From the NCBI RefSeq assembly GCF_001655615.1, contig NZ_CP011567.1, positions 1,497,001 through 1,561,000 of the forward strand: 64,000 nt of DNA, written 5' to 3'. Under the pieces are notes generated by a model. The model was not told where the DNA came from, searched no databases, and worked only from the letters and a program-made list of their open reading frames with translations. This stretch comes from Pseudomonas sp. GR 6-02. GTDB taxonomy: Bacteria; Pseudomonadota; Gammaproteobacteria; Pseudomonadales; Pseudomonadaceae. The position numbers were made by a program, and so were the translations under genes. How positions within the stretch are numbered: position 1 is the stretch's first letter; every line of letters starts with the position of its first letter. Of the stretch, positions 58,301 to 64,000 are shown one piece after another.

Positions 58301-59478
58301 GGGTACAGGCCGGCCCGGCCGAAGCTGATGGCGCGCTCGTCGATGTCGGTGGCGAAAACTTGCAGTGAGGCCTTGCTGGCTTCCTGTTGCAGCTGATCAT
58401 TGACCAGCATCGCCAGGCTATAGGCTTCTTCGCCGGTGGAACAGCCAGCCGACCAGACCCGGATTTCTTCCTTTTCAGGCTGCGCCGAAACCGCGGCGCT
58501 GACCAGTTGCGGAATGACATCCCGCTCCAGCGCTTCGAAGGCTTCGCGATCACGGAAAAAGTTGGTCACGCCGATCAGCATGTCCCCCAGCAGCGCCTTG
58601 GTTTCTTCGGGATTGCTTAGCAGGTAGCGGTAATAAGCTCCCAAGTCGGGCTGGGCCGTGACCTGCATCCGGCGTTCGATCCGCCGCAATACCGTTGCGC
58701 GTTTATAGTGCTTGAAGTCATGACCGGTGCCGGTACGCAACTGGATCAGGATGTCGTGCAGCATTTGTTCGGCGAGCACGGCATCACGTTCGGCTACAGA
58801 GGCGAAGGATTGCAGTTCCGGATCATTGGCGGCGGGCAAGCTGATTTCCCGGGAGTTGTGCCACAGGTCCAGCAGCTTTTGCGGCATGTCTGCTACGGGC
58901 AATACCAGATCGACCATGCCGGTTTCGATGGCCGCCCGAGGCATACCGTCGAACTCGGCGTCTTCCGGTACCTGGGCCAGGGTAATGCCGCCCTGTTCCT
59001 TGATACGCGACAGGCCGACTGCGCCGTCGGAACCGCTGCCCGAGAGCACCAGGCAGAAGGCGCGCTCGCGGTGTACTTGCGCCAGGTCGCGGAAGAACAG
59101 ATCGATCGAAGCATGGCGTCCCAGTTGTGGGTCGTTTTCAATTACCTCAAGGTTATTGCCATTCATCACCAGTCGCCGCGCCGGCGGGATGACATAGACC
59201 CGGTTTTTCTCGATCGGTACGGTTTCGGTGACCTGCAGAACCGGCATCCGGGTCGATTCCTGGATGATCTTGTCTGCGACGCTTTGGTGGTCGGGCGACA
59301 GGTGAAGAATGATCACAAACGCCATGCCGTTGTCGTTAGGCATGTTCTCGAAAAACAATTTGATGGCTTGCAGCCCGCCAGCCGACGCACCGATGCCCAC
59401 CACTGGAAAATCCAGGGTACTGAGGGTCAGGGCCTTTCGCTCGGGAGCCGTGGCCGAGTGCTTGGGGGTGGTGGTCAT
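55330..59478 (-). CDS. CheB-CheR-PAS hybrid histidine kinase
   Basis: 1382 residues, cytosolic. Order: CheB methylesterase domain without receiver (about 22-205; GIGASAGG with Ser32, HLSPDHQ, GSGSDGAVG); CheR methyltransferase (about 225-490; NFFRDREAFEAL, VWSAGCSTGEEAYSLAM); a coiled coil near 660-745 (SNEEMQAINEELRSATEELE); two PAS domains (about 745-985); HisKA with VMSHELKHPLNLIQ (His near 1018); HATPase with NLVNNALKFTPPDG; and a C-terminal receiver (FDLIISDLGMP, Asp near 1304). It should couple methyl-type chemistry with phosphorelay signalling. No chemoreceptor is encoded nearby. The output is unknown. Confidence 0.92.
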   Translation of the reverse strand: MTTTPKHSATAPERKALTLSTLDFPVVGIGASAGGLQAIKLFFENMPNDNGMAFVIILHLSPDHQSVADKIIQESTRMPVLQVTETVPIEKNRVYVIPPARRLVMNGNNLEVIENDPQLGRHASIDLFFRDLAQVHRERAFCLVLSGSGSDGAVGLSRIKEQGGITLAQVPEDAEFDGMPRAAIETGMVDLVLPVADMPQKLLDLWHNSREISLPAANDPELQSFASVAERDAVLAEQMLHDILIQLRTGTGHDFKHYKRATVLRRIERRMQVTAQPDLGAYYRYLLSNPEETKALLGDMLIGVTNFFRDREAFEALERDVIPQLVSAAVSAQPEKEEIRVWSAGCSTGEEAYSLAMLVNDQLQQEASKASLQVFATDIDERAISFGRAGLYPQAIVTDVPPTRLRHYFIKEDEHYRIRKEIREKVLFAKHSLLSDPPFSQIDLIVCRNLLIYLDREVQREILQMFHFALRPGGFLFLGSSESADACHELFTPVDKRNRIFRAKTGTANSRRTPTVPRGGYVRSNISHQAPQHAVQRKLSFADIHQRALERAAPPSMIVDANADILHMSESAGRFLRHVGGELSRNLLTLILSELRLEIRTTLFQVQQSGLAVKSREVPVKREERHYKVSLEAQPYKDEEADGEFILVIFEEVEVDPSQATAKTLLQTESQVLSNLERELQRTKLHLQDTIEQSEISSEELKASNEEMQAINEELRSATEELETSKEELQSINEELLTVNYELKTKVEETDKINDYLTNLIASTDIATVFVDRSMRIKWFTPRATDIFSMLPVDTGRSLLDITHRLHYDDLASDAASVFESLNMIEREVSSTDKHWYIARLLPYRSSEDRIDGTVLTFIDITKRREAEEELRLGEERMRLVAESTRDYAIITLDEQGVITTWNKGAELIFGYSKAEAEGAYYDFIFSAEDRASGVPESELLGARTHGRSEDERWHLRKDGSRFYCSGEVTLLSGDNLRGYVKIARDLTGHKRQHEEQSQQLAETLNTNYLKDEFFAVMSHELKHPLNLIQLNAELLRRLPVTKSVAPAAKAVNTICDAVSSQARIIDDLLDVARVRTGKLKLKPIAVDLASVLRDIYTVVLNDQHSTTVELHVPSEPLMVRADPTRLEQIIWNLVNNALKFTPPDGRVQLIASLAENMARLDVKDNGTGIAAENLEHVFDLFGQAETQHANHQREGLGIGLSLVRQLTEAQHGTVEVSSPGVGEGCTFTVYLPLASSEGKTQTTTPTDEVSGKLSGLTILLVDDSAEVLETLKMLLEMEDAEVVAFDHPKDALDAAANSHFDLIISDLGMPVMNGHELMQALRQLPHVKDVPAIALTGYGAISDIKKARQSGFDQYIGKPVSYDDLIATIETLRQPRASGSE

Positions 59479-59848
59479 TTCCTGGCCTTTGCCGGCGATT
59501 TAGAGCGTATTGGGTTCAAGCGGATAATAATTAGCGTGCTTCAATAAATCAGGATAATCCCGTTTTTCAATAACGCCTTCAAATATTTAGCGCAGCCGTA
59601 TGATCTTTTGGCAGTAAAAGGAACGATTGCACTCCCGCTGCTTCAAGGGAACGCGACTACTGGCCGATAACGCGACAAGCCGTTGTGATTTCATCGCTGG
59701 CGGCCGGTAAAGCTCATCACGCGATTGTGCGAAATTGCTTGATAGCCAATGGCCTCTCGCTATCATCTGCGCGCCTGAAAGGCCGCGAAGCTGAACTCGC
59801 AGCCATTGCCTTTAGGTTGTTCTTCCTTAAATTGCCTGGAAATCTTCG
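59479..59848. other. Divergent promoter region, hybrid kinase / TPR response regulator
   Basis: 370 bp without a supportable gene or recognised element. Presumably holds both promoters. Confidence 0.45.
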
Positions 59849-61453
59849 ATGCTGTCGTATCACCAAAAAAGCTTTTTGATCGTCGATGATTTCTCGGATT
59901 TCCGCAGTTCCGTCAGGTCCATGCTGCGGGAGCTGGGCGTCAAGGACGTCGACACCGCTGATACCGGTGAGCAGGCGCTGCGCATGTGCTCGCAGAAGTC
60001 CTACGACTTCATCCTGCAGGATTTCCACCTGGGCGATGGCAAGAAAAACGGTCAGCAGGTGCTCGAAGACCTGATGATCGAGAAGCTGATCAGCCATGAA
60101 AGCGTGTTTGTCATGGTCACCGCCGAAACCAGCCAGGCCATGGTGCTCAGCGCGCTGGAGCATGAGCCCGACGCTTATCTGACCAAACCGTTCAACCGCT
60201 CCGGCCTGGCCCAGCGCCTGGAGCGGCTGGAACAGCGCAAGACCTTGCTCAAGCCGATCCTGCAAGCGCTTGACCGGGGCAAACCGGTTGAAGTGCTCAA
60301 TGCCTGCATCGCCCTGTGCAAACAGGACATTCGTTATTCGCCGCTGTGCCTGCGTTACCGCGCCGATGCGTTGCGCGACTTGAACCAGAACGAAGCGCTG
60401 GAGCGTCTTTACGACAGCATCATTGCTGATCGGCCATTGCCCTGGGCGTTTGCCGGATTGGGCCAATTGCTGTTCAAGCGCGGGCAGGTCAGCCAGGCCA
60501 AGGGCATTTACGAAAAAGCCTTGAAAGTCTTCCCGATGATGCCCGCCCTCTACGATGGCATGGCTGATGTGCTGGTCGCCGAAGGCGACACCAAAGCGGC
60601 GCAGAAAGTATTGGAAGAGGCTATTCGCCTGTCGCCGCTGGCGGTGCGTCGGCAAGCGTTGCTAGGCAAGTTGGCAATGGCCAACGAAGATTTCGACACC
60701 GCCTCCAAAGCCTATCGCCAGGCGGTGAACCAAGGGGCGCAGTCACGGTTCAAGGATGCGGAAAGCAACCTCGGCCTGGCCCATGCCTTGATCAGCAAAG
60801 GCTCGGAAAAGGGCTTGGACACGCGGACCCGCCTGGAAATCAACACGACGCTGAGTGCGGTGGCGAAGGAGAACCCGTCAGACCCGGGCCTGCAGATTCG
60901 CGCGCGTCTGATGAAGGCCACCAGCCTGCTGCTCAACGATGCCGAAACCGCCGAGAAGCTCACCGAGCAAGCGATGATGCGCCTCGACGGCATGGAGCAG
61001 TTCATGAGCGCCGAAGCGGCGCTGCTGGTGGCCAAGCAGCTGCAAATGCTCGGGCAGGCGAGTGCGGGTGCTTCGATGCTGAAAAACTGTGCGGAAATCT
61101 ACGGCGACGATCCGACCGTGATGAAAGGCATCGCCAAGCTGACCGACGACCCGACCATCCTCAACTCGGGCAACGCCGCCGCCGACCTCAACCGTCAGGG
61201 TGTGCGGGTGTACAAGACTGGCAACCTGGTTGAAGCCCGGGAAGTGTTCCGCAAAGCCCTGGCGCTGCAACCGAAGAACATCAGTATTGCCCTGAACATG
61301 GCGCAGTCGCTGCTGCATGGCACCGACACCAGCGTCCCGTCGGCCGAGCTGGAAGAGTGCCGGGCCTGCCTGAAAACGGTCGGCCTGATGCCCGATACCG
61401 ATGCGCGTTATCCGCGCTACCAGAAACTGAAAATCAAGGCGTTCGGCGAATGA
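59849..61453 (+). CDS. Response regulator with TPR output domain
   Basis: 534 residues. Receiver at about 7-125: FLIVDDFSDFRSSVRSML (acidic pair), YDFILQDFHLGDG (phospho-Asp), VFVMVTAETSQ and PDAYLTKPFN (Lys). The rest is TPR-like helical repeats (GQLLFKRGQVSQAKGIYEKA, ADVLVAEGDTKAAQKVLEEA, VRVYKTGNLVEAREVFRKAL). There is no DNA-binding domain, so output is probably protein-protein contact. Its stop overlaps the start of the histidine kinase gene (ATGA). It is divergent from the hybrid kinase gene. Confidence 0.88.
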   Translation: MLSYHQKSFLIVDDFSDFRSSVRSMLRELGVKDVDTADTGEQALRMCSQKSYDFILQDFHLGDGKKNGQQVLEDLMIEKLISHESVFVMVTAETSQAMVLSALEHEPDAYLTKPFNRSGLAQRLERLEQRKTLLKPILQALDRGKPVEVLNACIALCKQDIRYSPLCLRYRADALRDLNQNEALERLYDSIIADRPLPWAFAGLGQLLFKRGQVSQAKGIYEKALKVFPMMPALYDGMADVLVAEGDTKAAQKVLEEAIRLSPLAVRRQALLGKLAMANEDFDTASKAYRQAVNQGAQSRFKDAESNLGLAHALISKGSEKGLDTRTRLEINTTLSAVAKENPSDPGLQIRARLMKATSLLLNDAETAEKLTEQAMMRLDGMEQFMSAEAALLVAKQLQMLGQASAGASMLKNCAEIYGDDPTVMKGIAKLTDDPTILNSGNAAADLNRQGVRVYKTGNLVEAREVFRKALALQPKNISIALNMAQSLLHGTDTSVPSAELEECRACLKTVGLMPDTDARYPRYQKLKIKAFGE

Positions 61454-62142
61454 TCGACAGCGAACCGTCACTCGACTTCTCTACGGTGATTGCCTCCACC
61501 GTGCACGACATGAAGAACTCTCTGGCCATGCTGATGCAGGCGCACAGCCAATGGCTGGCGCGTTTGCCCGACCCTGAGCGGCACACCCCGGAGCAGGGCG
61601 TCATCGACTTCGAGTTCGCCCACCTCAATGGCATGCTGGTGCAGTTGCTGGGGCTGTACAAGCTGGGCGTCAACCAGATGCCATTGCAGCCGGCCTACCA
61701 TGAGCTCGATGACTTCATCGAGGCGCAACTGGCGGCTCATCAAGAAGTGTTCGCCAGCCGCGGCATTATCGCGACCTATGAAGTGGACCCGTTGAGCCCG
61801 CTGGGTTTCTTCGATCGGGAGCTGATTGCCTCGGTGCTCGCCAATTGCATCAACAACGCCATTCGTTATGCCCGGCATGCCTTGTTGATCAGTGTCAGCG
61901 ATGAGGCCGGGCAATTGGTGCTGACCATCAACGACGATGGTGAGGGTTATCCACCCGAGATGATCGAGCGTCAGGCCGACTATGTGCAGGGCATCAACCA
62001 CAGCAGCGGCAGTACCGGCCTGGGCTTGTACTTTGCCGGGCGGATTGCCGCCTTGCATCAGCGTGATGGTGTGGGCGGACGTACCGAAATCAGTAATGGC
62101 GGGCCATTGGGTGGCGGCGTGTTCAGCCTCTATCTCCCCTGA
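61450..62142 (+). CDS. Small soluble histidine kinase
   Basis: 230 residues from ATG at 61450 (MIDSEPSLDFSTVIASTVHD), overlapping the preceding stop by 4 bp. The phospho-acceptor His is in TVHDMKNSLAMLMQA. The ATP-binding domain has LANCINNAIRYA (N box), INDDGEGYP (G1) and SSGSTGLGLYFAGRIA (G2). No sensor or transmembrane domain is present. It is the natural partner of the TPR response regulator and may take its input from another protein. Confidence 0.88.
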   Translation: MIDSEPSLDFSTVIASTVHDMKNSLAMLMQAHSQWLARLPDPERHTPEQGVIDFEFAHLNGMLVQLLGLYKLGVNQMPLQPAYHELDDFIEAQLAAHQEVFASRGIIATYEVDPLSPLGFFDRELIASVLANCINNAIRYARHALLISVSDEAGQLVLTINDDGEGYPPEMIERQADYVQGINHSSGSTGLGLYFAGRIAALHQRDGVGGRTEISNGGPLGGGVFSLYLP

Positions 62143-62261
62143 ACGACACGTTCCTCACAGGATTGCGCCTTTTTGTTTGACGCTGCTTGATATTCCGAAC
62201 AGCCGGAGCCTATTTTGTACGGGTCGCCGTTCGCGGCTCGTACAACAACAAGGATTGCGTC

Positions 62262-63605
62262 ATGACAACCGATGGCCATCGCTCACTCGCGCAGCGATTG
62301 ACGGGCATTGATGAGATTGAATGTGTCACGCCGGACCTGAACGGCGTGCCACGCGGCAAAGTAATGACCGCTGAAGGATTTCTTGAGGGGCGGCGTTTGC
62401 AGATGGCGCGGGGAGTGCTGCTGCAATGCATCATGGGCGGCTATCCGCCCGCGCACTTTTACGGCAGCGATGATGGCGATCTGGCGCTGGTGCCTGATCC
62501 GGGGCAGATCCACCGCTTGCCCTGGAGTTCGCACCCTCGGGCACTGGCCATATGCGATGCACAGGAACTGACGGGCGAGAGCTCGCACCTGTCGACTCGC
62601 GGCCAACTCAAGGCGGTGATCGCTCGCTACGCCGCCCTCGGTCTGGCGCCGGTCGTGGCGACCGAGCTGGAATTCTTTGTGTTCGCGCCCAACCCTGACC
62701 CGACGCAACCCTTCCAGCCTCCAGTGGGCCTGGACGGTCGTCGCGAGGACGGTCATTCGGCATTCAGCATCAGCTCCAATAACGGCTTGCGGCCGTTCTT
62801 CACTGAAGTCTACGCAGGCATGGCGGCGCTGGGCTTGCCGCGCGATACCTTCATGCACGAGATGGGCGTCAGCCAGTTCGAGATCAATCTGCTGCACGGT
62901 GATCCGCTGCTGTTGGCCGACCAGACCTTGCTGTTCAAGCATCTGCTCAAGGAAGTGGCGCTCAAGCATGGCCTGACCGTGGTCTGCATGGCCAAGCCGT
63001 TGGCTCACACGCCGGGCAGTTCGATGCATATTCACCAGAGCGTCGTCGAGATCGACAGCGGGCGTAACGTGTTCAGCGACAAGGCCGGCGAGCCGACCGC
63101 GACCTTCCGTCATTTCATCGGTGGCCAACAGGCCGGCCTGGCGGATTTCACTGCGCTGTTTGCGCCGAACGTGAACTCTTATCAGCGCCTGTGTCATCCT
63201 TTTGCATCGCCCAATAATGCCTGCTGGTCCCATGATAACCGCGCGGCCGGCCTGCGCATTCCGGCCAGTTCACCGGTCGCTCGTCGGGTCGAAAACCGCC
63301 TGCCGGGGGCTGACGCCAACCCGTATCTGGCGATCGCCGCGAGCCTGGCGTCGGGGCTGTATGGCATCGAAAACAAACTGGAACCGAGCGAAGCGGCACG
63401 GGGCGAATTCGTGGTGCCGGATAATCTTGCGTTGCCGTGTACCTTGCATGCCGCTCTTGAACGTCTGAAACGTAGCCAATTGGCGAAGGAACTGTTCGGC
63501 AAGGAGTTCATCGAAGGCTACATCGCTTCGAAGACCCTGGAGTTGACCAGCTTCCTCGATGAAATTACTCCCTGGGAACGGCGTGTTCTAGCAGCCCAGG
63601 CCTGA
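62262..63605 (+). CDS. Glutamine synthetase-like gamma-glutamyl-amine ligase
   Basis: 447 residues from ATG at 62262 (MTTDGHRSLAQRLTGIDEIE) with AAGGA eight bases upstream. Glutamine synthetase fold: VVATELEFFVFAPNPDP, GVSQFEINLLHGDPLLLADQ, GSSMHIHQSV, and NRLPGADANPYLAIAASLAS. By length and sequence it belongs with the PuuA/SpuI-like enzymes that attach glutamate to amines such as putrescine, not with GlnA. Substrate not determined. An MFS transporter follows by 70 bp. Confidence 0.85.
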   Translation: MTTDGHRSLAQRLTGIDEIECVTPDLNGVPRGKVMTAEGFLEGRRLQMARGVLLQCIMGGYPPAHFYGSDDGDLALVPDPGQIHRLPWSSHPRALAICDAQELTGESSHLSTRGQLKAVIARYAALGLAPVVATELEFFVFAPNPDPTQPFQPPVGLDGRREDGHSAFSISSNNGLRPFFTEVYAGMAALGLPRDTFMHEMGVSQFEINLLHGDPLLLADQTLLFKHLLKEVALKHGLTVVCMAKPLAHTPGSSMHIHQSVVEIDSGRNVFSDKAGEPTATFRHFIGGQQAGLADFTALFAPNVNSYQRLCHPFASPNNACWSHDNRAAGLRIPASSPVARRVENRLPGADANPYLAIAASLASGLYGIENKLEPSEAARGEFVVPDNLALPCTLHAALERLKRSQLAKELFGKEFIEGYIASKTLELTSFLDEITPWERRVLAAQA

Positions 63606-63675
63606 CGACCTGTCGCCATCGGGCTATCGTTGTCGATAGCCCGATACTCACTGCAAGGAGCCGCTCGGAACGCCA

Positions 63676-64000
63676 ATGCGCCAAATCCTGAAATCCTTTC
63701 GAGGACTTTATTTCGCCTCGCTGATGATGTTGATCGGCTCGGGCCTGTTGAGTACTTACCTTGCACTGCGCCTGGCGGCCGATAAGGTCGACAGCCTGTG
63801 GGTCGGCGCGTTGATGGCGGCCAACTATTTCGGCCTGGTGCTGGGCGGCAAGATCGGCCATCGGCTGATTGCCCGGGTCGGGCATATTCGAGCTTATTCA
63901 GCCTGCGCCGGGATCGTCGGTGCGGCGGTGCTGGGCCATGGCCTGGTGGATTGGCTGCCCGCGTGGCTGTTCCTGCGGGTGATCGTTGGCCTGGGCATGA
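63676..64000 (+). CDS. MFS transporter (partial, cut by right edge)
   Basis: 108 codons are visible from the ATG at 63676 (MRQILKSFRGLYFASLMMLI). Three hydrophobic helices are seen, and a loop between helices 2 and 3 (GLVLGGKIGHRLIARVGHIR) that fits the MFS motif A. It resembles the YcaD-like branch of the superfamily. It probably shares a transcript with the ligase gene upstream, which would suit uptake of an amine, though the substrate is unknown. Confidence 0.8.
   Translation, partial: MRQILKSFRGLYFASLMMLIGSGLLSTYLALRLAADKVDSLWVGALMAANYFGLVLGGKIGHRLIARVGHIRAYSACAGIVGAAVLGHGLVDWLPAWLFLRVIVGLGM

Noticed and set aside
59685..59879. 64-codon plus-strand frame before the TPR response regulator
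   Set aside because: No ribosome-binding site, overlaps the start of the real gene in another frame.

Overview
The window is chromosomal DNA from a Pseudomonas of the P. fluorescens group. The evidence is the gene content, the start and stop context, and long stretches that keep the P. aeruginosa PAO1 order aotJQMOP-argR / aruCFGDB-aruE / alaS-lysC-rsmA-tRNAs-mgtE. Comparisons with PAO1 are from memory, since no search could be run.

Left edge (1-6600): an accessory antibacterial island lies next to nrdB. It holds an S-type pyocin-domain protein with a colicin-E3-like C-terminal RNase module, a small putative immunity gene, a second orphan E3-like module running off the left edge, an HNH nuclease and a BRO-N (antirepressor-like) gene. 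Then come nrdB, a tiny secreted repeat protein and a DUF2790 protein.

Core metabolism (6600-38900): acsA is followed by the arginine/ornithine uptake operon aotJQMOP-argR. The arginine succinyltransferase (AST) catabolic genes aruC, aruFGDB and aruE follow. AotJQMP import arginine and ornithine, ArgR senses arginine, and AruFGDBCE turn it into glutamate and succinate. This cluster is interrupted by a 4.9-kb leucine-rich-repeat DUF6543-type gene between argR and aruC. A type-II lumazine synthase gene with its own FMN riboswitch, and ltaE, lie between aruE and alaS. Then come alaS, lysC, rsmA, tRNA-Ser(GCU), two identical tRNA-Arg(ACG), mgtE, amrZ, an isolated phnN, two small membrane-protein genes and tRNA-Arg(CCU).

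Giant adhesin (39988-54051): a 4687-residue repetitive RTX/VCBS protein on the minus strand. It has exactly 23 in-register 342-bp units and 6 units of about 300 bp. No type I secretion genes and no LapA-like retention domain are visible.

Signalling and nitrogen (54789-64000): an unknown 179-aa protein, a CheB-CheR-PAS hybrid histidine kinase, a TPR-containing response regulator translationally coupled to a small soluble histidine kinase, a glutamine-synthetase-like gamma-glutamyl-amine ligase, and the start of an MFS transporter cut by the right edge.

The most unusual items are the two E3-like RNase modules (one lacking the catalytic histidine), the duplicated LRR module without a visible ligase domain, the strongly homogenised adhesin repeats, the riboswitch-controlled second-type lumazine synthase, and several hairpins that appear to separate genes inside the arginine operons.
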